64,000 nucleotides of DNA, taken from the NCBI GenBank assembly GCA_003415625.1, contig PYIU01000001.1, positions 4,340,746 through 4,404,745 on the forward strand, written 5' to 3'. The stretch comes from Aquanectria penicillioides (Eukaryota; Ascomycota; Sordariomycetes; Hypocreales; Nectriaceae). Of the stretch, positions 11,834 through 24,216 are shown one piece after another; the first letter of the stretch is position 1, and each line of letters starts with the position of its first letter. The notes below the pieces were generated by a model that worked only from the letters and a program-made list of their open reading frames with translations, had not been told where the DNA came from and did no database searches. The position numbers were made by a program, and so were the translations under genes.

Positions 11834-12901
11834 ATGGCTTCCCAAAAGACAGCATTGGTTACGGGCACTAGCAAAGGCGGTCTCGGAGACTACCTTGCTC
11901 AAGAGCTGCATCGCAGGGGCTTTCGGGTCTTTGCAACTGCTCGATCCCCAGCTAAGGTCCAGCATTTGAAGGATATGGGAATGGAAATAATCCTTCTGGA
12001 AGTGACAGATTCCGACTCCATCAAGAAAGCTGCCGCCGAGGTCCATGCACTCGCCGGAGGCAAACTTGATATACTAATCAACAATTCAGGAGTTGGTATG
12101 ATTTGTTTCAAAGAATCGACACCAAAAATCACAACGCTAATTCTATCCAGGTGACAAATCCGCATTGCTTGACACCGACATTGCCGCTGCCAAAGCAGTG
12201 TTCGATGTCAACCTCTGGGGTGTCATGGAGGTTACCCAAGCTTTCATCCCAATGTTGATTGCGTCCAAGGGCACCATTATCAATAATGGCTCCATTGCAG
12301 CCAGGGTTCCTATTCCCTTTAACGGTGTATATAATGTGAGCAAAGCTGCGCTTGAGCAGCTGTCCCGGCAGATGCGAGTGGAGTTAGCGCCATTCGATGT
12401 CAAAGTTATTCACGTAAGTGGCTCTGCAGTGTGATCCTTCTTACATACAAACTAACAGTGAGCAGGTCGTCACGGGAGGAATAAATACTGGTTTTTATTC
12501 GCATGCTGGGGAACCCTATCTCCCAGAGAATTCGCTTTATGTACCAGCTCGAGAGTCTCTTGGCGCATGGATGAATGGCCATGCCCAGGAAAAGTTGCAA
12601 CCCAGTAAGTCGTCATCGCAATTTCAGAACTAGTTGTCTAACCCGTGGTAGCCCCACCCGAGGAGTACGCCAAAAGTGTAATTGACAATGCCTTGAGCAG
12701 ATACCCTGCTTCGTGTCAGTATACTGGTTATGGTTCGTTTGCCACTTGGGTCTTCTCAAAATGCCTTTGGCACAATGCAACGGTAAGCAACCTAGCCCAA
12801 TTATATATTGTCACGAGACCTAATCAGATAAGGATATTCTTCTATCTTTGATGGGGGTTCCAGACATGAAGAAGGCGATATTCAACAAGAAGGAGACGTG
12901 A
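11834..12901 (+). CDS. Short-chain dehydrogenase/reductase, AYR1-like
   Basis: Classical SDR oxidoreductase, most like fungal NADPH-dependent 1-acyl-dihydroxyacetone-phosphate reductase (Ayr1), which reduces acyl-DHAP in phosphatidic acid synthesis on ER and lipid droplets. Five exons: 11834-12095, 12151-12413, 12466-12604, 12652-12782 and 12833-12901, giving 287 residues. The cofactor motif is VTGTSKGGLG near residue 8. LDILINNSG is the NNAG-type block. The catalytic Ser is in NNGSIAA, and Tyr and Lys are in YNVSK. All introns are 47-55 bp with good donors, three with CTAAC-type branch sites. The last exon was chosen because it ends in MGVPDMKKAIFNKKET; an acceptor 7 bp earlier gives a shorter, less family-like end. 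Many SDRs share this fold, so the substrate is inferred. Confidence 0.85.
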
Positions 12902-14065
12902 TTGACCCAGCGATGATTCGTTTATGCATGACAAGTATTTCCATGGTGTGTGTTTATTATCACAGATCTCCGAGTTCCTATGATTGGCCACATTCATATT
13001 GGTTAGGCCTAGATTCAAATACTTCCGTTTCTCAGCATGACTGAAGTCGTCTATCGGCATATGTGAGAAGCGCTGTCCCTTGGACCTTTCTACTAGACAC
13101 ACTATTCCAGAGAAAACATACTTGTATTTTCTTTTGGTCCCTTTTTCTTTAGTATACAATTAGCACAATACTCGCACTCAACACAGGTATGTAGTTGAGT
13201 TTTCTCTATCATCAATTAGTCTACTCACAAGAACATTGTTGAACATGCAATGCGTAAGGTATTGAGATGATGAGGTCTTACAGGGTAGCCATAGTTGCTG
13301 GAAGAGTCAGGGAACCTCGTATATCAATTGGAAATGGTCGGAATAAATTGATGTAGAAAATTTAAATGGTTTCGGCTCCCTTGAAATGGACTGGGTTGTT
13401 GGTCTGGGAAGTACCTGACAACCATGCCACTATGAGGCTGGTAAATCTTGTGTCTTCTCCTAAAATGAGGTTGTCAGAACAGACGCAATCTCGCTATGAA
13501 AACACTATATATGCCTCAAATTTCATCAATTATATCGACTATTTAATGCAATTGCCACGATGCCATACCAAAAGAGGCGAATGGATAGGGCCAATGCTAT
13601 CACCGCTTTCTGAAATGCGGGACCCGGTTACAATGCGCAAACTGGAACATGAAAAAGAAAAGGACGACGAGAAATGGAAATTCGTAGAAAGTCTGAATGT
13701 GATCCAGAAGTGTATAGAGCATGTCACAGTGCATACGTAAAGCGCTCATTATTGCTACATATTTCTTGGATTGGAATCACCGAAACACGCAAGTGGCATG
13801 GTTGTATTGTTTAACACCCCGATATATGGAGACTTCGAGGAATTCGTAGCCGACGGGAGAAAGTGTGTATAGGAAGGAATTCGAAAGGTTTCACGATCAA
13901 GGAGATATAGGGTGTTTTGGATGATTTATGCCGCGAATCGTAAATCCGGCTTCTGATGGTATTTGAATCCGGCTATCCGAATTGATGGATAGCTCATGTC
14001 TCCATGATAGATTAACGTACACCGCGTCCGCAAGACCGCACAACCGTTGCTTTCGATCCGACCGC
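12902..14065. other. AT-rich intergenic region
   Basis: About 1.2 kb between the dehydrogenase gene and the 3' end of ATP19. A 124-codon open frame at 13366-13740 has no recognisable domain and no intron or codon support. I see no RNA gene or repeat. Confidence 0.45.
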
Positions 14066-14402
14066 TTAGTTCTTCTTGTCCTGCTCGTCCATGAACTTCC
14101 TGTAGCCCGGTTAGCCGATGAAGGTCCGGCCGCAGCAATTGAATTCGCGCACTTGATGAAATCAGCCTCGTCAGAGCTGGAGGCGTTGATGGGAGGAGCA
14201 GCAGCAACGTTGGGCTTGGAGGAGCCGCCAGACATGGCGTACTTGGTGCCGAGGAAGAGGGTGGCCAACCAGCCCATGGCCAGCTGTTTTGCTCAGGTTA
14301 GCTTGGTGATCTCCCTCGACGCGGCGGATGCAATTGCGAGAGACTTACGTAGTGGCCGCCGACCTGCTTGCCAGCAATGTTGTAGTAGGCGACACCAGCC
14401 AT
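14066..14402 (-). CDS. ATP19: Mitochondrial F1Fo-ATP synthase subunit K (Atp19)
   Basis: Small inner-membrane subunit of the dimeric F-type ATP synthase. Three small exons on the minus strand: 14402-14349, 14283-14153 and 14099-14066, giving 72 residues. The protein begins MAGVAYYNIAGKQVGGHY, continues with the hydrophobic segment LAMGWLATLFLGTKYAM, then a Pro/Asn/Ser linker, and ends DFIKKFMDEQDKKN. This matches fungal Atp19 in size and layout. Both introns (14284-14348 and 14100-14152) carry a GCTAAC branch site. The exact 3-exon sum of 219 bp supports the splice choices. It faces MTP18, another mitochondrial gene, across 381 bp. Confidence 0.85.
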
Positions 14403-14783
14403 TGTGAATGAGTGGGAGAGACTGGGGAATGGACGGATTGGATTCGTGGATGGGGGCAATGGGTGGATGTACGAAGCTGCGCGGATGAGATACTTTGCCG
14501 AGCTCTGAAATTCGGCGGCGTTGTGCCTGGAATTGCAGGCGTGAAGGCGTGGGCGAAGTCGGGTCCGGCGGGTATACTCCGGGCGGGAGCAAATCGGGAT
14601 CGACCGGATCTTGGTGGGCGACGTCACAGGCCAGGATCAGCGGCAATGTAGGCTAGAGGCAGTGGCGGATCCTACAAAACGTTGATTCTGTCGTCTGGCT
14701 GCATTGAGCATTGGAAACCCACCTTTCAAAGACCCAATCCCTTCGTTTCTCTCTCTATACTTCAATTCTTTCCTTTTCTTGCG
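14403..14783. promoter_or_regulatory. Bidirectional promoter region, ATP19 / MTP18
   Basis: 381 bp between start codons of two head-to-head genes for mitochondrial inner-membrane proteins. The right end (about 14735-14783) is pyrimidine-rich, typical of a fungal leader. No individual factor site is claimed. Confidence 0.5.
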
Positions 14784-15664
14784 ATGCCTTGGTGGGGAAA
14801 ATCTCAAGACTCCAAGCAGGAGGGACAGAAGGAGGCTGCCAAGAACGAAACCTTCGACCCGACCAAGCTCCCTGCGCCCGAAAAGCTCCCTAAGGCATTG
14901 CAGCAGATCGTGGACACTGCAGAAGATGGAGGCTTGTTTGATGGCATAAACGACAACTAGTGGGTTGTCAATTCTTGCGACAATGCGATTTTATACTTAC
15001 TTAACACCGCAGCGGCCCTTCGACTACGGACACCAGCCTTCGTTATGCCGCCTACGGATCACGAATACGAACTCTCCTCCTCTCCGCCCACCGATACGTT
15101 GCATACACCTCCGACATTGGCGAGTCCTTCCGACCGGTAGCTCATCCAAACCTCGTCCGCGGAGCCTATGGAGTCTCATGGGCCTATCTTCTGGGCGATG
15201 TTTCGTACGAGGGATACAAGTCTTACTGGCGTAACCAGCGAGTGGTCAATCCTCGGCTGCAGCTCACAGAGCAGCAAGCAAAGTTCACTGGACTTCCTGC
15301 TTCTCCAATCCAGGATGCGAAAGCGGGCGTAGTTTCCCCACTAGAAGATTATCGTACTGTAATGGTGCAACGTGCCATCTTCCAGAGCGTTGCTAGTATG
15401 GGTTTGCCTGCATTTACCATCCACAGCGTGGTAAAATACTCCGGCAAGGCAATGAAGGATATGAAGAACAAGACTATTAGAACTTGGGGTCCCATCGGTT
15501 TGGGCCTCTCAGTGGTTCCCTTCCTCCCGGCTATGTTTGATGAACCCGTTGAGCATGCGGTTGAGTGGGCGTTCCACAAAGGATTTGAGACGTTTGGTGG
15601 TAAAGACAGCGCAGTTAAGCATGACGTGTTTGCGAAGAAGCATTCGAAGGAGAAGGAGTTGTAA
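14784..15664 (+). CDS. Mitochondrial fission process protein 1 (MTP18/MTFP1 family)
   Basis: Inner mitochondrial membrane protein; animal MTFP1 affects mitochondrial fission and inner-membrane integrity. Exons 14784-14959 and 15013-15664 with a 53-bp intron (donor GTGGGT, acceptor GCAG) give 275 residues. The N-terminus is charged (MPWWGKSQDSKQEG). After the intron comes the family signature DTSLRYAAYGSRIRTLLLS followed by VAYTSDIGESFRPVAHP, then GAYGVSWAYLLGDVSYEGYK, and later hydrophobic segments including RTWGPIGLGLSVVPFLPAM. Without the intron the first exon would stop at 14960, just before this conserved block, which fixes the splice. The C-terminus is lysine-rich. Confidence 0.9.
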
Positions 15665-16228
15665 GAAATGTAAAGTGACCGGCGTTACGGAAAGACAGAA
15701 GGCGCTCAACTCTGGAACATTGGAATAAATTCCACGGGAATATAAAAAGACAAATATGCTTTTCAAATGGCGAACCCACGTTATCGTGCAAATTTTTTGC
15801 TCAAATGGATTCCACATTCTCATTCTTGTCTGGCAGCGGCGGGGATGAGGAACAACCCCGCGATGGTTTGGGAAAGTGGCTGTGCCACTGCATGTGATTC
15901 AGCCTCTCTAGCACATTCTCCCTCTTGTACCCTCGCTTCTTCCTGTCCGCATCTTATTGAATTCCTTTACGCGGCTCCTCTCCACAGCCTGAGTTGTCAA
16001 GGCAGCTCAGCCTCCACTCATCTTCTTGGTTATTAGCTACATTCTGTGGCAAGCGCCGAGGCCTATCGGCCACTCCGCCAAGCTTGGTCAGGCACGGACA
16101 CTTCCAGACGATTCCTCGCTGCCGCGTTGGCCATCTGTCATCCATCGCAACCGCACTTACGACGTCGCTCTGCCTACCATTACACTACCCGTTCGCTACG
16201 AATAAAATACGCACTGAGATAACTCACC
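15665..16228. other. Intergenic region upstream of CUZ1
   Basis: 564 bp. The part from about 15890 to 16228 is CT-rich on the plus strand and probably contains the promoter and leader of the next gene. No gene seen. Confidence 0.45.
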
Positions 16229-17158
16229 ATGGCATCTTCATCAAACGCCGATGCTCCAGAAACGAGCTACATCGAAATGGACGATAAGAAAGACGCTACG
16301 TTGATCGGCAAGCACTGCGAGTTTACCTATTGCAACCAGCTCGACTTCCTCCCCTTTTACTGCCAGTCCTGCCGAAAGACATTTTGCCTCGACCATAGAA
16401 GCGAGACGTCACATAAATGCACAAATGCTGGCGCGTGGGCTGAGCGCAAACGACAGGCACAACTGGCCCAGCCGTCCATCGGCGAAGGCAAGGTACTCCG
16501 CGACAAGGTGTCCCAAAAGCCTTGTGCATCACCAGCCTGCAAGACAGTCGTAGGCACCTCATTAACGCCGGGCGTGCACTGTCAGACTTGCAACAGAGAT
16601 TATTGTCTGAAGCATCGACTAAAGGAGGACCATGACTGCAAGAACCTAGTTCCAATAGGGGCTCGCCCTGCGCAGTTTGATATTGGCCAGTCTACGAAGT
16701 CAGCCTTTGAGAAGCTGCGTGCATGGAGCACAGCAAAGAAGGAACAGGCTGGCAGAGTGCTGCCAAAGCCGAAGCCCACCTCGGCATCGGCTAGGCTGGT
16801 CGCTGTGAACAACCTCAAGAAGTCAGCCAAGGGCGACGCCAAAGTGCCTGTGGAGAAGAGAGTCTACATTTTCGTAGAGGCAGAGGCGGAGACTGCGAAG
16901 GCAAAGTTTCCCAAGGGAGAATTCTTCTACTCTAAGGATTGGGTGGTTGGTCGGGTCCTGGACGCTGCAGCCAAGAGCCTGCAGGTTCAGAATATTAATA
17001 ATCAAAGCACGGATGAGCGAGATAAGTTACGGGTATTTCATGTAGAAGGCGGGAGACTTTTGGAGTTCAACGAAAAGGTGGGAACGGCGTTGCAGAGTGG
17101 AAATACGCTGGTATTGTTGAGAGGTGTTGGTCCACCACCTGACCTAATTGATGTGTAA
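16229..17158 (+). CDS. CUZ1: AN1-type zinc finger / UBL protein, CUZ1 (ZFAND1) family
   Basis: Cdc48/p97- and proteasome-associated stress factor family; yeast Cuz1 and human ZFAND1 help clear proteins after arsenite stress. Single exon, 309 residues. Two AN1 zinc fingers are visible: residues ~29-66 (GKHCEFTYCNQLDFLPFYC, then CRKTFCLDHR) and ~97-135 (CASPACKTVVG, CQTCNRDYCLKHR). A lysine-rich linker follows, then a C-terminal ubiquitin-like domain (~205-305) starting EKRVYIFVEAE and including FFYSKDWVVGRVLDAAA. Domain order and length match the family. The start is the first ATG after the pyrimidine-rich leader. Confidence 0.88.
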   Translation: MASSSNADAPETSYIEMDDKKDATLIGKHCEFTYCNQLDFLPFYCQSCRKTFCLDHRSETSHKCTNAGAWAERKRQAQLAQPSIGEGKVLRDKVSQKPCASPACKTVVGTSLTPGVHCQTCNRDYCLKHRLKEDHDCKNLVPIGARPAQFDIGQSTKSAFEKLRAWSTAKKEQAGRVLPKPKPTSASARLVAVNNLKKSAKGDAKVPVEKRVYIFVEAEAETAKAKFPKGEFFYSKDWVVGRVLDAAAKSLQVQNINNQSTDERDKLRVFHVEGGRLLEFNEKVGTALQSGNTLVLLRGVGPPPDLIDV

Positions 17159-17555
17159 TTAGCGATCTTGATGAGGTTTTGATGCATCGTCTGGCGTTGG
17201 GGAGATTTGGCACCAACGAGATAATCATTGGCATACGCAGATCCGTAGTTAGAGAACCTAATACTATCCGTATCTAACCACGATTCCTTCGACCCTATCT
17301 TTTACAGGTCTATTCAGTATGTACAATGACCAATGGCTCTGAACGAGGATCCGCTGTCCCAGTGCACGCTTTACTAAGGGCAATGCTCATAGAGCATCTA
17401 TCATATAAACCGTGCATAGTATATTGGATAAATGCAAATTGCTAGCCGTGAATCACGTGCTTTCGTGTCCACCCGCGCACCCATGACGACAGTGACTTTG
17501 GGCTGAGACGAAAAGGGCGTGTGAGAATGCATCCCGTCAAGCTTGGGGGAATAAA
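17159..17555. other. Intergenic region between CUZ1 and RAD4
   Basis: 397 bp between two genes on the same strand; it must hold the CUZ1 3' end and the RAD4 promoter. Nothing specific recognised. Confidence 0.45.
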
Positions 17556-20500
17556 ATGCCTCCTGTTGTACCACGCAAGCGACTGGGAGAGTCGCCTGCC
17601 CCTGGAGAGACGAGGCCGACCAAATCCGTGAGGTCAAAGGCCAGTTCGGAACGCCGCAAAGCAACTTTGTATGATGACCTGGATGCGACAGCGACACCTC
17701 AGTCCTCAAAAAGTTCGGCTTCTATCCTTCAAGATTTGGACAACAATGATGATGGAAGTTCCCTCACATCCTTATCAGATGAAGAGTTTGAGGACGTTGT
17801 ACCTCCTAAACAAGACAAACAAGGAGACTCGAGTGATGACGAGGATATCGAGTTCGAAGATGTCAAAGCGCCACCCGCACTTGTCCCGGATGCACCGGTT
17901 TCAAGCGGTGACCTAGAGTTAACACTGATTAAAGACACTCGGATATCTCTAACGAACGCGTTTGGGGACAAGAAGGGCCCATCGAAACGCGAGAGGCAAG
18001 TTCGCAACGCTACTCATTGTGTCCACGTATTGTTACTCTTATGGCACAATGCTATTCGGAATTCTTGGCTATGTGATCCCGAAGTCCAGGCAACAATGAT
18101 TTCTCATCTCCCTCCTAAGTTGTGGGATGAGGTTGATCGTTGGAAGCGTAATAGTGGGCTAAATAAGACACCAACACCGAAGCCACGGAAAGAACAGGGC
18201 AACCCGAAAGGCAAGGGAAAGAAGCCTGCGAATAGAAAAGCCCGTGACTGGGGAGAGGGTGCTGAGAGATTAGAAGAGGGAGTTGTGGATATGAGCCATG
18301 GCGATCCCCTCTTCCGCCTCATGCAGACGTTGACTGCATGGTGGAAGCAAAGATTTCGGACAACTTGCCCTGGTTTGAGAAAATGGGGATATATGTCCCT
18401 AGAAAGATTGGATCGACTTACCAAAGCGTACAAAGCCGAAGCACATGATCCAGAGAGATTTGGGGAACGAATACATGACCTCGAAGATTTCCGTCAGTGC
18501 GCTCGTGACTGCCGAGGAAGTCGAGATGTCGGCGCTCAACTTTTTACGGCATTGCTTCGAGGCCTGGGACTCGAGGCAAGAATGGTTGCGAGTCTTCAAA
18601 CTTTGGGGTTTGGTTGGAACAAATTGGAAGACGCCGAATTAGAGAAGGACGAGAACGCAGAAAATCTAACGCCCCAAATGAGCAAGAAAAAGGATTCTTC
18701 AAAGGGAATTGGCGTGAAGAGAAAAAATACAACAAAGGGAATGAAAGCGAAGAAGGAAACGACGACAAAAGCCTCAAGGGCCAAAAAACAGGCAAAAAAT
18801 GTGATCATCAGTGATTCAGATGAATTGGAGTTGGAATACACGAATACAGATGATGAGTCAGTCTTGGAGTTAGAAGTTACTCCAAGAAAGGGGGCTATTC
18901 CATCCCAGAAACATGACAAAGACCTCGAATTCCCGCATTACTGGACTGAGGTCCTTTCGCCTGTCACGATCAAATATCTGCCTGTCGAAGTCTTTGTCAA
19001 GAATGTGGTGGGGACAAACAGAGAACTCATTGAGTCTCTGGAGCCCCGCGGCGGTAAGGCCGACAAAGCACGTCAAGTGATGGCCTATATTATGGGGTAC
19101 TCACCGGACGGAACCGCCAAAGATGTGACAATTCGTTACTTGAAGCGGAACATGTTGCCAGGGCGAACGAGAGGGGTAAGGATGGTCCCTGAAAAGGTAC
19201 CAGTATACAACCACGACGGAAAGGTGAAGCGGTACGAGCAGTTTGACTGGTTCAAAACGGCGATCTCCGGGTACCGAAGGGGTACGAGAAGGCATCCAAT
19301 CACGGAAGTGGACGAGATGGAAGACGCCACAGAGTTGAAGCCAGCACAGCCGGAGAAAAAACAGGTCAAGGAAGGCCAAGAGACATTGCAGTACTACAAA
19401 CAGTCCAAAGAATTTGTTCTTGAGCGACATCTAAAACGGGAAGAGGCCTTGAAGCGTGAGGCCATTCCTGTTAAAGTCTTCAAGAATAAAGGCAAGGGTG
19501 GCAAGGTCGAGGAGGAAGATGTCTTTCTCCGTAATGATGTTGTCCAAGTAAAGAGTGCTGAGACTTGGCATAAACAAGGTAGAGCACCTGTCGGTGGCGC
19601 ACAGCCTCTCAAGAGGGTTCCTTACCGTGCAGCCACCTTGAACCGAAAACGAGAGATTATGGAGGCAGAGGCAGCTACAGGAGAGAAGGTCCTCCAAGGG
19701 TTGTATAGCTTCGAGCAAACAGACTGGATCATTCCGCCCCCAATCAGAGACGGAATCATCCCCAAAAACGAATATGGGTATGTACATCTAATCTTGCCAA
19801 CGCTCATACTAACACGAAGCTAGGAATATCGACCTATTTGCAAAACACATGTGTCCGCAAGGCGCTGCGCATGTCCCCTATCGTGGGGCAATGCGTGTGT
19901 GCAAGAGGCTGCAGATAGACTACGCGGAGGCAGTTGTAGATTTTGAGTTCGGACATCGTATGGCCGTGCCTGTGATCCAGGGGGTTGTCATCGCGGAGGA
20001 GAACTATGACTTAGTCATGGAAGAACTCGAGAAGGATGAAGCTGAACGTAAACGGAAGGAGGATGAAAAGCGCCGAAAGGCTGCATTGGCCCAATGGAGA
20101 AGGTTTCTAATGGGGATGCGGATTGCAGAGAGAATCCGCCAGGAGTACGGGGAAATCGACGAACACATATCAGTGTTTGGACATGCCAGAGATTCACTGC
20201 AAGCTGATCAACAACAAAAAGACCATGATGAAGAGATGGCCGGAGGATTTTTGCCGGAGGGATTCGAAGAAGACGAGGAGGCAGAGCAGCGGATGCACCA
20301 AACCTCTGGCTTCTTCCCGGTTGTCGACGAGGACGATGATGGAGAGGACGGACTCGTAATGGAGGAGCACATAGGGGCTCAGGGGGTCGAGAACGCAGAC
20401 GGGGAGGGGGAGGTGGGAGTGGGAGCTGAAACAGTGCAGGCGAATGTGAGCATGAAGGGCAAGGGCACAGAGAAACAGTCAGAAACGAGGCGTTCGGCAC

Positions 20501-20577
20501 CGCGTCGGTCGATGAGGGGACGGAGGAGAGCGGTCAACGTCAATGAAGAGGATGGCGAGGAAGGTGATGAGATGTAG
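17556..20577 (+). CDS. RAD4: DNA damage recognition protein RAD4/XPC
   Basis: Damage sensor of global-genome nucleotide excision repair, acting with Rad23. Exon 1 is 17556-19777, the 46-bp intron has an ACTAAC branch site, and exon 2 is 19824-20577; 991 residues. The N-terminus is acidic and disordered. A transglutaminase-like domain runs from about residue 140 to 530, interrupted by a long Lys-rich insertion, and ends with FPHYWTEVLSPVTIKYLPVE. The beta-hairpin domains BHD1-BHD3 follow (about 560-790), with GLYSFEQTDWIIPPPIRDG and the post-intron block NIDLFAKHMCPQGAAHVPYR in BHD3. The tail is acidic and then Arg-rich. Frame and length are intact. Confidence 0.93.
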
Positions 20578-23500
20578 CATGTCTACTGTGGCTCAGACTA
20601 TAGCGAGCGGGTCTAGAATCATGTTCGTGTGCCATCAAGTTTCACGACCCGATATTTTCTACGAGATCTACCAGCTTTGTAACCACCGCTGACATCGTCG
20701 TCGAGTGTTGTTGGATCAAAACGGACTGATGGGATGCGGCAGCAGCCGCACAACGAGGGAATATTGGTCCCTTACCCATGAACTGCGCGGAAGAATTTGT
20801 GATAGCTGGCAAGAAGATCTGGGCTTTGGCGTGTCCGCGTGGCAAGATAAGGCTGTCTCATGCGATGGTGAGTAAGCTTGACTCATGAAGCATACAGACG
20901 TTGCCGCTTTCTGCGTCAGTTACGACACGGCAGTGAAAAACGGCAGTGGTGTTGCACCACGCTGGCAACAGCTTAAAAAAAAAACCGGCACTAAAAAAAA
21001 AATTGTACGCCCGGGGGACTGTAACGTCAAGGCCTGAGCGGACACTCCCGTTGGGTGAGAAGAAGGGAAGAAGGTTTATACGAAGCAGCAATGTCTCTCC
21101 ACGGCTTGGCAGCGAAAGTCCCGGCTCGGTATTACCGGAGAACGCGGCCAGAGCTGGGCAAGTAGGGCTTCGAGAGGGGAACGACCACACATGGAAGAGA
21201 GACATCAAGGGCGTCCATGTCCAAAAGGGGGTTGCGAACGGATCCGCAGAGGAACCGCGTTACTGGCGCTTCTTATTTGGTTTTGGTGTTAGGTGGCGGG
21301 CCGTGGCTGGAAGGGACGGGCTTTTCCAGTCAGGGTAGTTGTCGGTCTTTGGCGGCATGGGATTTGCTGGAAGGTCCATTTGCGCCGTCCAAGTGATAGG
21401 ATTACTAATAAATCGTCTGATGAGTAAAACGAAAAATGATGAATGAGGTCATCGTGCCGTGCTGAGGGATTGGCTTGAAGAATGATTAGTTTTTTGGGAG
21501 TTTTTTTTTTATGTGGAAGTTTTTTTTGACGTTTTGACGGACGGGGGGTGGTGGTATTAGTCTGGTTGTTGGATCTGGGGACAGAACCGCCTAGGTACGG
21601 ATTAGGCAGTCCCGTAGAACACAGACATTCCGGGATCCTCGTAGCGAGTGCCGCGTCGTCCACGTATGTCGGATGGCAGCCGGCCACGGCTGAACCTCAT
21701 GAACAATAGCAATGTCATTGAGAATGACTACGGCCATCCATACAGGATCCTGGCCAGCTGGGCCGTTGTTATTTTGGGGGGAGGCCCTCTTACCCGCCTC
21801 GTTTACCGCTTTGGGCAGTTTTGTTCTGGACCTAGGGTCCGAGTGAACTGCGCCTAGCCTTTCTATTCACTACCCTATTGATACATGTGCGTCTTTGCCA
21901 CTACTACCCGTGTGAGCAAGCAAATAAGACTCCAGGGTCTCTCAGCTCACACAAATTTACCTATACGGGACTATGAGAAATGAGATATTACTGCACCGGC
22001 GCCCGATAGGCTTGGCTAGACCTTGCCGTTAGCCGTCCAATCCTAAACACCTTCTTCCAGACAGTGCCAGGTTCAGACTCCCCGAATGCGGCATCCCGCA
22101 GGACGACTGGGCGTGAGACTTGGCCTCAGCATCCAACCCCATCCAACCCCATCCAACCTATGGAAGGAACGATTGGCCTTGTGACTGTGTGATTACGGCG
22201 AGCCTGCCCGAAGCCGAGCCTGAGCCTAAGCCGAACACCGTGGAGGTAAAAATGCAAATAATCGTGTATGATCACCTTTTCCTGGCTGCATGGCCGCATA
22301 CAGACTTTTTTCCCTCTTCCCTCTTACATCACCGTAGTAACCTGTCATCGAACACTATTTTCCCGTCCTTTGCGACTCCGAAGCGATCCTTTCCAAGTTG
22401 CCTCGTTCCCTCGCAGCCTCACGTTCGGTTCCGCTCCAAGCACGCCCGCAGGTGCAGGAAGCACCAGATCAGCCGCAGCCGCAACAGCAGCGGCACCACT
22501 CAGCGCGCTTTGGGTATTCTCTTACACGCCCCGGGGCGCCGGAGAACGCCACACAAGTTCAATGTGAACGGGCCGTCGTCATTCTTCATCGTTTCGTCGC
22601 CTTTTCTCTCCCCTTGGTAGTTTCTTTTCTTCTTTTTTGTTTTCTCATTTTCACCCCTTGGGCTTACGCCTCCTGTACGTCGTATTACTGCTTTTGGGGT
22701 CCGATCTGGCGGGAAATACAGATCCAGCCAGCTGGCCACCCGACCACGCGGTGCGCGCACACCACACACCACTTGCTCACCTTGACTTTCACACCTACTT
22801 ACACGCCCCTCCCTCAAAGCCGGGCCGGCCATAAGCAGGCAAAAGAGGTGAGGGCCCGTTCGTTTTGTTTCGATCGGGCGTCATATCGGACGGAGAAAAA
22901 AAAAAAAAAAAGAGTCGAAGCCAACCAACTATTGCCGGGCCTTTCTCGCACCACATCCGGCCGCAGATAGGTCAATAGGAGGACTTGGAATCTAGGACCC
23001 CCGGGGTTCGGATCGCGGACCGGAGGTTTGGGGGGCTGTTGGGAGGCGCGCATTCCGCAAGCCCCCCTCAGCCTAGGGTGCAACGCAGTGTCTTGCTTGC
23101 TGTTGAGGTTGGATACCATTTGGTTCTGCCTTAGTGTCGCGGAGGGTTTGCCCAGCCAAAGTAAGGAAGGTAGGTAGAAAGGGTCGGTCGGTTCAAGCCC
23201 TAAGGCAAGGAAGGTCAAAGACACGGATGGGATGCTGAAGAGGCGAGACAAGTACGTCCAGCTTAAAAGACTTGGTTGCTTCTTGGTCCTACTTCAACAT
23301 CATCATCCCATCTTTACGAAAACCATCTTCCTCGAGAGACGAAAGGGAGTTGAGCCATCCTCCATCCTCCTGAACCCAGACATCGAACATCGATCACCGA
23401 ACGCTTGCCATCACCATCGAAAACCCGAGCTCCTCGTGGCCATCTATCCCGTAGGATTCTTCTATTGAAACCCTCCTGGGCTCTCTGTGCTGGAAGTAAG

Positions 23501-24216
23501 TCATTCTGCTCTTCTCGTTTTGATTTCAGGGGGTCAGACGTGGGGAGGGGGAAGAGAAGCCATCGCCGTGGGGGAGGGGGGCACCTGTTGGCCGCTCTCC
23601 ATATCTAAGCCTTATACTTGGCGCGGAGGGTTGAACCGCTTCGGCCATGTTGAAATTTCAGAAGAGGGACCCATTCAAGTCTCCCGCAGGCGCTGCCCCT
23701 GAGCTTATTCGGAGCCTATTCGCAGGCAGCCGAACAATGGGCCTTTCCAGGTGTTTGGGCAACTGGCAGCAGTCTGTCAGTGACTCTGACACCTGCTCGC
23801 GCACCACGAGGCATTCGCTCGGTCCGCGTCTGTCAACCAGGCCACAATAGCTTCCTTCCTCCTGCCCCGTTCTATTGTTATGACCCCATGCATCAGCCGC
23901 CTACCTGGAAATTTCCTTCTTCTTTGCCTTGAATAAGCGATGCCCTCGATGCCTGGCCTCCTGTGCAATGGGGATTAAAATGCCCCAGGAGTCGTCAGCT
24001 ACTAACTTGATTCTCCGCCTCTTTACATCGCACGTGTCTAACGAGTCCCAGGCCGGCATTAGCAGCAGGAATCTCCTAAACGAGCAACCCTTCGAGCCGG
24101 ATAACATCTCCTACGTTGCCTCCCACCGAGATTCGCTGGATCGCCTTCCTCGACGACTGTTTGATAGTCTCAGGAGTGTCATTTCCATACTAACAAGTCA
24201 TTGCCGGCCGAAAACC
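20578..24216. other. Gene-poor region with probable leader of the RBR gene
   Basis: 3.6 kb without a supported gene. Open frames here are short or compositionally biased. Around 22131-22158 a 10-bp unit (ATCCAACCCC) occurs almost three times. From about 23290 to 23470 the plus strand is rich in CATC and CCATC, like fungal 5' leaders, and a GTAAGT at about 23490 could start an intron in the leader of the downstream ligase gene. No RNA gene recognised. Confidence 0.4.

Noticed and set aside
12783..12851. Dehydrogenase ending at 12851 via an earlier acceptor or retained intron
   Set aside because: The acceptor at 12832 gives a longer end that looks like the family C-terminus; the alternatives give an abrupt unrelated tail.
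13366..13740. 124-codon open frame in AT-rich DNA
   Set aside because: No recognisable motif, no splice partners; chance cannot be excluded.
20642..20845. 67-codon minus-strand frame after RAD4
   Set aside because: No similarity recognised and no supporting exon structure.
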